Source: Deltaproteobacteria bacterium
Lineage (GTDB): Bacteria; Myxococcota_A; Polyangia; Polyangiales; B10-G4
DNA length: 36,002 nt
Reading direction: 5' to 3'
Assembly (NCBI GenBank): GCA_003647065.1
Contig: QMMC01000011.1
Location: 1-36,002 of the forward strand
Under the pieces are notes generated by a model, which did not search any database, was not told the origin of the DNA, and worked only from the letters and a program-made list of their open reading frames with translations. The translations under genes and the position numbers were made by a program. Below, in pieces: positions 16,718 through 25,219 of the stretch; position 1 is the stretch's first letter; every line of letters starts with the position of its first letter.

Positions 16718-17854
16718 TCAGTCTGTCCTGAGCAAGAACGACCCGAGAGCGTCCATCGCCGCGGCGAACCCGGTCCGGTCGAAGTGCGAGCCGCTCGCGA
16801 GCCAGTCGACGTGGTCTCCAGCGACGTCGTCGTGGAAGTGCCCGACGACGTCGAGGTGGTCGGCCCGGCCGGCCCAGAGCAGCTCGCCCCAGAGCATCGA
16901 CAGGGTCGGCACGATGCCATCGGCCACGCTGTTATCGACCGTCCGGCCGATGCCCGCGCGCAATATCTTCTGGGCGCCCTCGTCGGCTTCGGGGCAGGGA
17001 TAGACCTTGTTGGCTCGGCTGGTGACCGAGTGCAGGGTCGTATAGATGGTCGCGCTGAGGGCCTGATAGGGCGAGCGCATGCGGGTCACGAGGCGCACCG
17101 GCGTCGGCGGCGGGGAGGCGCTCGCGAGGCTCCCATAGCGGACCCCCTTGGCGTTCTCGGTCGCGGCGTTGAAGATGTCCATCGCCTCGGGGGTGATCTG
17201 GATGATGCCGCCCTGGTCCCGGCGGATGCCGTCGAGCCAGTCCCGGACCTCGTCGCGGCCCCGGTCACCGACGAAGCGCAAAAGCAGATTGGTCGTCCGA
17301 TCGAGGAGCTTGATGTCCACGCCGACCACCTCGTCGACGGTGCCGATGGCGGCGATGAGGCTGCTGAAGATGGTCAGCGGCGGGCCACCGAAGCGCAGGG
17401 TGGTGAAGGTCAGGAGGGAGAGAGCGTAGAGCAGACGCGTCCCGGAGACCGTCGTGAAGAAGCCCGCGAGGGGAGTCCCGTGGTGGGGCGTATTGATGGT
17501 GACCACCGAGCGCAGGCGCGACTTCCACGCGAGGCGCGGCTGGTCGAGCTCGAGACACACGGTGGGCGATGCGATGAGCCGCGCGTCGAGGCCCCCGGTG
17601 GAGTGACCGACGAGATGGATAGGCCCATCGCCATCACCGGCGGTCCGGCTCACTTGGTCGGCGACCCGGTGGGCGCGCCGGCGGATCGACGCGGTGGGCG
17701 GCGTCGGCACGATCTCGAGCAGGTAGCGCACCCCGGCGGCCTGGAAACGTTTGGCGAGGAGGCGCTCGACGTGCTCGAAGTAGTCGTAGCCGGCGAGGCG
17801 GCCAAAGCCGAACATCCCCGGAATCAGATAGACGCGGTGTACTTCTTCGCTCAC
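16718..17854 (-). CDS. Lipase-like alpha/beta hydrolase
   Basis: VYLIPGMFGFGRLAGYDYFEHVERLL...IHLVGHSTGGLDARLI...VVTINTPHHGTPLAGF; GTG start. Confidence 0.85.
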   Translation of the reverse strand: MSEEVHRVYLIPGMFGFGRLAGYDYFEHVERLLAKRFQAAGVRYLLEIVPTPPTASIRRRAHRVADQVSRTAGDGDGPIHLVGHSTGGLDARLIASPTVCLELDQPRLAWKSRLRSVVTINTPHHGTPLAGFFTTVSGTRLLYALSLLTFTTLRFGGPPLTIFSSLIAAIGTVDEVVGVDIKLLDRTTNLLLRFVGDRGRDEVRDWLDGIRRDQGGIIQITPEAMDIFNAATENAKGVRYGSLASASPPPTPVRLVTRMRSPYQALSATIYTTLHSVTSRANKVYPCPEADEGAQKILRAGIGRTVDNSVADGIVPTLSMLWGELLWAGRADHLDVVGHFHDDVAGDHVDWLASGSHFDRTGFAAAMDALGSFLLRTD

Positions 17855-17916
17855 CGCTGCATCTGGTCCCGAGACGGGTGCTGCGTCAAGAAAGGACGTA
17901 GTGCTAGGCTCCCGCC

Positions 17917-18357
17917 GTGTTCACGAAGGTACTCACGGTCTGCTTGGCCCTCGCCGCCCTCAGCGGATGCTCGGACCGCAAAGAGAATGAAGCGCGGCTC
18001 TTCCTCGGCCGGGCCGAGCTCATCTCCATCGACGCGCCGATCGCCGAACGCAGGCAGCTCCTCGAACGCATCGAGGCGCTGCCGCTGACCGACGAGGCAG
18101 TGGTTGCCGTACGGGACAAGTGCGTAGGGGGCCACGGCGCGCTCATCGAAGCGGAAGAATCACAGAACGAGGCGACGATCGCCCTCGGGGCCATCACCGG
18201 GGGCCGGGACGACGTGCAGGTCCCGGCGGCCGAGGCCGCGCGCATCGAGGCACTGATCACCCGCAGCAGCGAAGCCATCATCCGGTCCCGGGCGCTCCTC
18301 GAAGAGTGCGAAGACGGCAAGCAGCGCCTCCGGCGCAGTATCGATGGGCGCGGCTGA
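17917..18357 (+). CDS. Small lipoprotein of unknown function
   Basis: MFTKVLTVCLALAALSGCSDRKENEARL lipobox; GTG start; mostly helical remainder. Confidence 0.75.
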   Translation: MFTKVLTVCLALAALSGCSDRKENEARLFLGRAELISIDAPIAERRQLLERIEALPLTDEAVVAVRDKCVGGHGALIEAEESQNEATIALGAITGGRDDVQVPAAEAARIEALITRSSEAIIRSRALLEECEDGKQRLRRSIDGRG

Positions 18358-18382
18358 AGGCGATGGGTCACACTCCGTGACG

Positions 18383-19135
18383 ATGACTCTCCGCGTCGCT
18401 CGCGTCGTATTGGCCCTCGGGCTGGCCCTACTCTTTGCCTGCGAACGGAGCGGCTCGGCCTCCGAGCAAGGCGGCGCCGGGGCCGACGAGTCGGGTCTCG
18501 CGGGAGCGCCGATCGAGCCGCCTTTCGCCGTCGAAGGAGACCTCGACGGGTTGCTCCTCGTGTGGTTCGACGAGGCGGGGCCGCACCGGGCGAGCAGCCG
18601 CGACGAGGTCCCCGAAGCACACCGCGAGTACGTGCGCGTCGACTCGCTCCGGGCCGCACCGGACGAACGCCTCGACGCTGAACTCGTGTACGTCGCCGAC
18701 ATTCGTACCGCGACCGAAGCCGGCCCCTACGTCGTGCGCACGGTGCGCCGAGATGCCTACGACGCCCTCGTCGACGAGGCCCAGGGGGTCGCCCCCCTCG
18801 GAGCCCTGAATCCACCGGAGCCCACCGAGGAAACCGGCGAGGAGACGGGCGAACCGGCGCCGGGCGCCGCCGCCCATGCCGCCTCGGAGGTCATCATCTA
18901 CGGCGCCGACTGGTGCCAGGCGTGCAGGGCATCCGCCCGCTTCTTCACGTCCCGGGGCGTGCCCTTCATCGAGAAGAACGTCGAACAAGACCCGGCGGCC
19001 CGGGCCGAGATGACCCGAAAGGCCCAGGCCGCCGGAGTGCGTCCGTCAGGCATTCCCGTTATCGATTTCCGCGGCACCATCCTGACCGGCTTCGACCAGC
19101 GACGCCTCGAAGCACTGATCGCCGCGGGCGGCTAG
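18383..19135 (+). CDS. Lipoprotein with C-terminal glutaredoxin-like domain
   Basis: MTLRVARVVLALGLALLFACERSG lipobox; VIIYGADWCQACRASARFFTSRGVPFIEKNVEQDP...SGIPVIDFRGTILTGFD glutaredoxin pattern; ORF starts at 18344, GTG 18377/ATG 18383 preferred. Confidence 0.85.
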   Translation: MTLRVARVVLALGLALLFACERSGSASEQGGAGADESGLAGAPIEPPFAVEGDLDGLLLVWFDEAGPHRASSRDEVPEAHREYVRVDSLRAAPDERLDAELVYVADIRTATEAGPYVVRTVRRDAYDALVDEAQGVAPLGALNPPEPTEETGEETGEPAPGAAAHAASEVIIYGADWCQACRASARFFTSRGVPFIEKNVEQDPAARAEMTRKAQAAGVRPSGIPVIDFRGTILTGFDQRRLEALIAAGG

Positions 19136-19168
19136 AACACCGCCCCGGAGCCGCGGGTGACGTCGCCG

Positions 19169-19966
19169 TCAGGGCGCGACGGCGGCGAATGCGTCGGCGA
19201 GCTGCGCCTCGACGGTCGAGTCGCCGTAGTGGGCTTCGTATCGGAGCTGCATGCCCTCGGTCATGATGAGGTTGTAGTCGTTGCCCGGCGCGTCGAGGGC
19301 GGCGTCGAAGGCGCCGGTCGTGTCGTAGAGGACCGGCATGGTGAAGCCATAGCGGTCCCGGACCTCGGCGCAGAGGGCAGCGTCGGGGGGGCCGAAGTCG
19401 GCGGCGGCGGCGATGACCACGTAGGCTTCGAGGCCGTCGGGCTGGTGACGCTCGTAAAGCGTCTGGACGGTGGGGGCGAAGGCCCGGCAGGTCGGACACC
19501 ACTCGGCAAACTCGAAGACCCAGGAGACCGGCGCCTCGCAGAGGTCGTGGAGGCGGTGTTCGACCCCGTCGCAGTCGAGGAGGGTGACATCGGGGGCGAC
19601 GTCGCCGATGGACGTGCCGTAGGGGCCGACCGGCGGGCAGGGGAGCGTGGCCACCGGCCCGCGGCAGGTTCCCTCGGGGGCGCAGGTATCGCCGGCGGCG
19701 CATTCACCACAGACGCCGCCGCAGCCGTCCTCGCCGCAGTCGAGGCCTCCGCACTCCGGCTGACACGCATCGAGGCCCCCATCGCGAGGGCTCGACGCGT
19801 CCGCCGCATCGGGGGCCCCCGAGTCCTCGGGGCCAGCGCCGGAGTCGGCCACCGCCGAATCGGCTCCCGGAACAGGGGGCCTTTCTTCGTCACATCCGGT
19901 AACGATCGACGTTACGAGGAATAGGGCCAGGGACGTGACCGGGACCGTGGGGAAGAATCGCATCAT
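19169..19966 (-). CDS. TlpA/redoxin-like thioredoxin-fold lipoprotein
   Basis: MMRFFPTVPVTSLALFLVTSIVTGC lipobox; IGDVAPDVTLLDCDGVEHRLHDL...WVFEFAEWCPTCRAFAPTVQTLY. Confidence 0.87.
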   Translation of the reverse strand: MMRFFPTVPVTSLALFLVTSIVTGCDEERPPVPGADSAVADSGAGPEDSGAPDAADASSPRDGGLDACQPECGGLDCGEDGCGGVCGECAAGDTCAPEGTCRGPVATLPCPPVGPYGTSIGDVAPDVTLLDCDGVEHRLHDLCEAPVSWVFEFAEWCPTCRAFAPTVQTLYERHQPDGLEAYVVIAAAADFGPPDAALCAEVRDRYGFTMPVLYDTTGAFDAALDAPGNDYNLIMTEGMQLRYEAHYGDSTVEAQLADAFAAVAP

Positions 19967-20954
19967 GGACTATCGGAGCCCCTACGGGCCGCCCACGCTT
20001 TGGTTACTCTTTTCTTGGGGAATCATCATCGGAGCCGGGTGCGACGGGGACTCCCTCGCCGCAGATTCCGGGAGCGCCGACGGGGCGATGCCTCCCGCGG
20101 ACAGCGCGACGGATACCCGCTCCGACGCCCCTGACACGGAAATTGATGCGGCAATCGCCGCGGACGGCGGCGAAGAGTGCCGCGGGACCTTCGTGACCGA
20201 GGTTCAAGGGACGATCGTCACCGAGGGCGGTGAAGGCGTCCCCGGCGCCCGTCCCCAGGCCTGTATTCGCAAGTCTCCCGATCGGGCCCTGACCTGCCTC
20301 GAGCCACCCACCGCCGACGCCGCGGGCTCCTGGTTCATCACCGTGCCCGATGCCGTCCAGTGCTGGGAGTCGGCCGCGATGCGGGTCCTGCTCCCCGCCG
20401 GGGGCTACGCCACCACCTACTGCGACCTCGACCCGAGCCCCGCGGCGGATGGAGTGCTCGGCGTCTCGGCCCCCTACGTTCTCTACGCGACCCCCGCTCC
20501 GAGCACCCTGCCACCGGTCGGCGACGCGAGCGTCATGCGCACCGTGGTCTTCGATGATGGGCTCGAGGTCGACGTCGTCCCGGATAGCCTCGGCTTCGGC
20601 GTGGACTACGACAGCCTCGCCGCCCGACGCGTGCCCCTCGGCGCGGAGTCGCCATGCTTCGCCGAGGGCGCAGGGCTCGCAGGGCTCTACGGTTTCGGCG
20701 AAGAGGGGAGCGCCGACGACGGGGGCGTGGCGGTCCGCATCCCGAATACGACCGCCATCGCTGCGGGCGCCGCTGTCGAATTGCTCCTCGTTGGAGGCCT
20801 GGCGACGACCCTCGGCGACGGAACGCCCGTGGAAGAAGCCGCGTTGGTGGTCTTCGGCACCGCCACCGTCTCCGCCGACGGCGCCTTCGTGGTCAGCGAC
20901 CCGGGCTCCGAGCTGCCGTATTTCACGTGGCTGGGCTACCGCGCGGCTCCGTAG
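19965..20954 (+). CDS. Lipoprotein, possible carboxypeptidase-regulatory-like fold
   Basis: MDYRSPYGPPTLWLLFSWGIIIGAGC lipobox; VQGTIVTEGGEGVPGARPQACI...TADAAGSWFITVP; ORF extends to 19935. Confidence 0.7.
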   Translation: MDYRSPYGPPTLWLLFSWGIIIGAGCDGDSLAADSGSADGAMPPADSATDTRSDAPDTEIDAAIAADGGEECRGTFVTEVQGTIVTEGGEGVPGARPQACIRKSPDRALTCLEPPTADAAGSWFITVPDAVQCWESAAMRVLLPAGGYATTYCDLDPSPAADGVLGVSAPYVLYATPAPSTLPPVGDASVMRTVVFDDGLEVDVVPDSLGFGVDYDSLAARRVPLGAESPCFAEGAGLAGLYGFGEEGSADDGGVAVRIPNTTAIAAGAAVELLLVGGLATTLGDGTPVEEAALVVFGTATVSADGAFVVSDPGSELPYFTWLGYRAAP

Positions 20955-20983
20955 GCTTCACCCGGCGACGCCCTAGGGAACCC

Positions 20984-21375
20984 TCAGATGGGGCTTGGAG
21001 CCACGCCCAGGTAGGTCAGGATGCCAGGACGCATCAGCGTCCTCTTTTCGCCGATAAATTCGCCGTCGGGACCCACGGTCGACGTGAAGGTAACGAAACC
21101 TGGGTCGAGGTTCATGACGCCAAAGCGCCCGGACTCGTCGGTGACTTGCGTCTCCAAGTGGTCCCGGTGGGCGGGTCATGGAAGAAGCTGAGCCCGGCGC
21201 GGCCAAATCCCTTTCGATGCCCGCGGCCCTCCCAAACGGGGTCGACGGGTGGTGCGACGCAGAGTTGCTGCTCACAGAGGGTGTCGGCAGGGAACCCTCG
21301 GCCGATGAGAAATCTCGCCTAATCCACGGTGCTGAATAGGGTGCGGGTGTCCAGGGCAGTGGTCGAATGCTCAAG
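20984..21375 (-). pseudogene. Decayed coding remnant with one in-frame stop and one -1 frameshift
   Basis: Minus-strand reading: LLEHSTTALDTRTLFSTVD*ARFLIGRGFPADTLCEQQLCVAPPVDPVWEGRGHRKGFGRAGLSFFHDPPTGTTW then after a shift ETQVTDESGRFGVMNLDPGFVTFTSTVGPDGEFIGEKRTLMRPGILTYLGVAPSPI*. TAG at 21319..21321; shift near 21152..21157. Confidence 0.6.
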
Positions 21376-21389
21376 TAGTTTCGGCACTC

Positions 21390-22739
21390 TTAGGCGTTCA
21401 GGGCGGCGAGGATGCCGCCGGCGGCGCTGATCCGTACCGTGATGTCTTCGTCCGTCAGGGCCCCCCGGGCTGCATCGGGCTCGACCGCGTCCCGGGCGAG
21501 GGCCCGGGCGGCGACTCGGCGAATGTTGGCCTCGGACGAGGCCATGAGCGCCTCGAGGCGCGGGGTCGCCTCGGCGACATCTTCTCGGGCCAGGAACGCC
21601 GCGGCGCTCACCGCAGGAAGGTCCTCCCCTCGCATGATCTCACCGAGGACCTCGAAGCCCTTGTCCGCCGTCGTCTCGTCCCGGGCGAGGATGGTGGCGA
21701 TGCCCAAACGCACTTGGGGGTCCTCTTCGGACTCCGCTGCGGCGATGAGCACCGCCCCGAGATCTGCCACGCCCTCGAGGGAGCCGAGGGCGACCGCGGC
21801 CTGAGAACGGAGGTTCGGCGCTGAGACCTCGAGGGCCCGCCGGAGGTAGGCTCGGGCGAGGGTCTCGCCTTCGACGTGGCCTTCAGGGACCTCGTCCCCG
21901 GCTTGCCGGGCGCCCCCGGCGAGGACCCGGGCCGCTTCGATGCCGGCGGGGCTCGGGGCCATGTCGAGGAGCGGACCGAGCACTGAGAGGGCCGCGGCGC
22001 GGTCGGCCCGAACGAGGGCCCGGACAGCCGCGAGGCGCACCCGTGATTCGGGGTCCCCGAGGCGCTCCTCGAGCATGCGGAAACCCTCGACGCCAAAGGC
22101 CCCGAGGGACGTGGCCGCCGCGGCCCGGACAGCCGGCGAAGGATCGACCCGGGCCGCTTCGGCGAGGGCTGCCCGGATGGCGCCGGCGGGGGCCGCCTCC
22201 GCCAGCTTGCGCGCAGCGACCCGGCGCACCGCCTCGGCGGGATGTTCGAGGTAGGCGAGAAGGAGAGCTTCGTCGCTCTGACCATCGAGGACACTGACCG
22301 CGGCGGCGAGAATCTCCCACCGCTCGGCGTCCAGGAGGGCCCGGAGCTCATCCTTCGCCCCGCCGTCGCCGCCCCTGGCGAGCAACTCGAGGGCTCGGGC
22401 TCGGAGCACCGGCTCCCGCCCGGGCTGCGCCAGGCGCCGGAGCGATTCACGGCCGGCGGTCCCGGCGAGGCCGAGCTGTGCCAGCGCCGCGCGGCGGGCG
22501 CCTTCGTCGTCTCCTGCGGCGGCGTCCTCGAGCAAGAGGGCTGCGACCTGAGCGAGCAGCCCCGGGTCGGCCCCCTCGTCCTCGCGGTACCGCTCGTAGC
22601 GATGAATCGCGAGTTCGAGGTCGCTCGCTTCGACCGCGCTCATGACCTGGCCCCGGGGCCCCCCACCGCACGCGGCGGCCAAGACAGAAAGGAGGACCAG
22701 GTTGAGTATCAGAGCGGCGGGCATCGCGAGGGGGAGCAT
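21390..22739 (-). CDS. HEAT-repeat lipoprotein
   Basis: ALILNLVLLSVLAAACGGG lipobox; repeated helical units such as DPSPAVRAAAATSLGAFG, DPESRVRLAAVRALVRA, DPQVRLGIATILARD. Confidence 0.87.
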   Translation of the reverse strand: MLPLAMPAALILNLVLLSVLAAACGGGPRGQVMSAVEASDLELAIHRYERYREDEGADPGLLAQVAALLLEDAAAGDDEGARRAALAQLGLAGTAGRESLRRLAQPGREPVLRARALELLARGGDGGAKDELRALLDAERWEILAAAVSVLDGQSDEALLLAYLEHPAEAVRRVAARKLAEAAPAGAIRAALAEAARVDPSPAVRAAAATSLGAFGVEGFRMLEERLGDPESRVRLAAVRALVRADRAAALSVLGPLLDMAPSPAGIEAARVLAGGARQAGDEVPEGHVEGETLARAYLRRALEVSAPNLRSQAAVALGSLEGVADLGAVLIAAAESEEDPQVRLGIATILARDETTADKGFEVLGEIMRGEDLPAVSAAAFLAREDVAEATPRLEALMASSEANIRRVAARALARDAVEPDAARGALTDEDITVRISAAGGILAALNA

Positions 22740-22798
22740 AGATCAGCCACGACAAAGTCGCTTCGATCGATTCGCCCCCCCCGGATAGGCAAGGGGGC

Positions 22799-23662
22799 TC
22801 AGCAGATCGCGCCGTCGGGGATGCACTGGTACGTGCCCCAGCAGAAGCTGCAGCTGCTGCCGCTCGCACACCCGTCGGCGCGACAGTCCGGGGCCGGGGC
22901 GCACTCGCACACCTCGCAGCCGTCCGCACCCACGACCAGGCCGTTGTCGCAGGCGATCTCGCAGACCACCGCGGGACAAGCAACCGGGACGCACGCGCGG
23001 GCCGCTTCGTCGCACACCGTGCCCGCCGCGCAGCGCGCCGTCGGGCAGAACAGTTCGGGGATCGGGGCGCACTCGCACACCTCGCAGCCGTCCGCACCCA
23101 CGACCAGGCCGTAGGCGCAGGCGATCTCGCAGACCACCGCGGGGCAGGCCACGGGCATGCACCGATCCGAGGCCTCATCGCAGACCGAGCCGGCGGGGCA
23201 GGTGAACGCCGTCGTGCAGGACTCCACGGGAACGCATTCCTCGAGGTCTTCATCGCATTCCGTGCCGGGGCCGCAGAGCGTCGTGGCGCAGAAGACCGAT
23301 TCGACAGGTCGACAGGTGGCGGGAACGCAACAAGTCGTGGACTCGGCCGGACAATCCGCGTCGCACAGGGACGTCACGCAGATCTCCTCGGCCGAGCAGG
23401 TCGAATCGGCGCCGGGGGTGCACTCATCGTCGGTGCAATCGTGGTCGATCAACGGGCAAAAGGTGTCGCACTCGCCGTCTCCGTACCAACCGAAGTCTTC
23501 GCAATAATCGACTCCATCGGCCTTGGGACCGCTGGCGTATTCGTCGCGGGCTTCGTCCTTGGTCAGGTCCGCAGCGGGAGGGACCCCCGCGGTGCAGGCG
23601 GCGAGAATCGTGAGCAGGGCGGCGAGCCCGAAGAGGGCGGTGCGGTCATTCCGGTTAGTCAT
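22799..23662 (-). CDS. Cys-rich lipoprotein with two antistasin-like motifs
   Basis: MTNRNDRTALFGLAALLTILAAC lipobox; VACPAVVCEIACAYGLVVGADGCEVCECAP and VACPAVVCEIACDNGLVVGADGCEVCECAP. Confidence 0.82.
   Translation of the reverse strand: MTNRNDRTALFGLAALLTILAACTAGVPPAADLTKDEARDEYASGPKADGVDYCEDFGWYGDGECDTFCPLIDHDCTDDECTPGADSTCSAEEICVTSLCDADCPAESTTCCVPATCRPVESVFCATTLCGPGTECDEDLEECVPVESCTTAFTCPAGSVCDEASDRCMPVACPAVVCEIACAYGLVVGADGCEVCECAPIPELFCPTARCAAGTVCDEAARACVPVACPAVVCEIACDNGLVVGADGCEVCECAPAPDCRADGCASGSSCSFCWGTYQCIPDGAIC
22895..23143. repeat. 81-bp in-frame direct repeat (22895..22975 and 23063..23143), 168-bp period
   Basis: Copies differ at 2 of 81 positions by eye (ccgttgtc versus ccgtaggc). 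Confidence 0.9.
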
Positions 23663-23823
23663 GGGTTTTCACTTTCTCCATCCGACCCGGCACCTCGCAA
23701 GTGCCGATCCAAGAGAGAAACCAACCAAAACCCATACATTCCGCGCCTGGCGACCCCGATCTGTACCGTCGGACCCCCAAGTGTTCCGCCACCCCCGAGC
23801 GGGGGCTGGAGGACCCGTCAGGC

Positions 23824-25200
23824 TCACTCCGCGTAGGTTGCCGAAGGGCCACCACCGGCGACGGGCCAGGGCGTCGGCCCGACCCCCCGAGATTCGGTCG
23901 CGACGATGGTCACGGTGGTCTCGCCGGTCCGGACGGCGATGTCACCGAGGGGCGAAATCTGCAACTCCGGGTCGTTCACGTCGCCGAGCCCCGAGGTTGC
24001 CCAGCGCCGTTCTCCGCCCACGACGGCGACCCCGTGGAGGCTCTCGCCGACGGCTAGATAGACGACGCCGGCATCCCCAACCGCGAGGTTCGAGGTGACG
24101 CTGAAAACTCTTCCAGTCCCGGAACCTCGGATTCGCGGGGCCGGATAGGACCATAGCGGGTCGCCGTCGTCGCCAGAAAATGCATGCAGTTGACCATCGG
24201 CGCCGGTCGCGCGCGAACCATTGAAGTATACGAGCACCTCTCCGCGGGGGCCGATCACCGGCGGCCCCATGATGGCATTCGTCTGACCGCTGGTGGTACG
24301 CGCGACCGACTGACGCACAGCCATTTCACCGGACCGGGCATCGAGACCGATCAGCTCATAGGTCGAGATGCCGTAGCGCAAGGACCACAGGCGTGCTCCG
24401 TCGAAGGCCGGCTGAGTGATGTTGCGAAGGGTGCCGTCGATGAGCGCCGGCGGGTTTCGGTAGTAGCGCCGGGTGAGACTGGTGAGCTCATAGGCGACGT
24501 TCCAGCAGAGCACCGCACCGCGGCCCCCCGCGTCGACGAGGCACTCGTCGTTCCACAGAAAAGACGACGGCTCTTCGAGCACGACGCGGTCTGAGCCGCC
24601 ACCGGCGCGCGTGCGGTAGAGGTACTTCGGCATGTCCGTGCCGTTGGTGCTCCCGTACACCGGGCCGGCCGCCGGGATTGCCACCCACGTCCATACTTGC
24701 CCTTCGACGTCGAGGGACGGCGGGTCGAGGACGCCATCGGTCGTAACCCGGGTGACCTCGAAGCGGCCCTTCAGCCAAACGTGGCCGCTCACGTGGACGT
24801 CGACGCTGGTGCGAATACTCCATGGTCGCCCGTCGAAGGCCTCCGGAAGGTCCACGGCCCAGCGCAGGGCGAGGCACGGGTCATGGGATACGAGGCGCCA
24901 ACCCTCCTCGGTCTGCTGAGGCGCGTAGAGGTTGCCGAGGGCGTCGTAGGCGGGGCGACCGTCGATGCCTTCGAGCTGACCGCGCACGTCGCCGGGAGCC
25001 AGTTCTCCGAAGCAATCGGGACGCGGCGGGGGACCCGTGTCGACCGGAGACGGCCCCGAGTCGAACGGCGGCCGACCCGAGTCCGCAAGACCCTCGACGC
25101 CAAGGGACGTCTTCGACCCGCAGCCCCACCCCAGCAGAAGAGCAATGAGAAGCAGAAGCAGCCGCGCACAGCGAAGAAGCTCTCGGTCACCGAGGGTCAT
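23824..25200 (-). CDS. Beta-propeller/PQQ-like repeat lipoprotein
   Basis: MTLGDRELLRCARLLLLLIALLLGWGCGSKTSLG lipobox; repeated beta-propeller-like segments (GQLHAFSGDDGDPLWSYPAP, AGVVYLAVGESLHGVAVVGGERRWATSG). Confidence 0.75.
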   Translation of the reverse strand: MTLGDRELLRCARLLLLLIALLLGWGCGSKTSLGVEGLADSGRPPFDSGPSPVDTGPPPRPDCFGELAPGDVRGQLEGIDGRPAYDALGNLYAPQQTEEGWRLVSHDPCLALRWAVDLPEAFDGRPWSIRTSVDVHVSGHVWLKGRFEVTRVTTDGVLDPPSLDVEGQVWTWVAIPAAGPVYGSTNGTDMPKYLYRTRAGGGSDRVVLEEPSSFLWNDECLVDAGGRGAVLCWNVAYELTSLTRRYYRNPPALIDGTLRNITQPAFDGARLWSLRYGISTYELIGLDARSGEMAVRQSVARTTSGQTNAIMGPPVIGPRGEVLVYFNGSRATGADGQLHAFSGDDGDPLWSYPAPRIRGSGTGRVFSVTSNLAVGDAGVVYLAVGESLHGVAVVGGERRWATSGLGDVNDPELQISPLGDIAVRTGETTVTIVATESRGVGPTPWPVAGGGPSATYAE

Positions 25201-25219
25201 GGCGACGAAACGGTCACGG

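Noticed and set aside
15268-16920. 550-aa minus-strand ORF opposite der
   Set aside because: der is unambiguous; this is a shadow frame.
20973-21374. 133-aa ORF as an intact gene
   Set aside because: Its frame is Ser/Pro/Arg-rich and nonsensical for most of its length; protein-like sequence is in the other two minus-strand frames, supporting a pseudogene instead.
23790-23812. Intrinsic terminator from cccccgagcggggg
   Set aside because: Short stem without a U-tract in the relevant direction; too weak to call.
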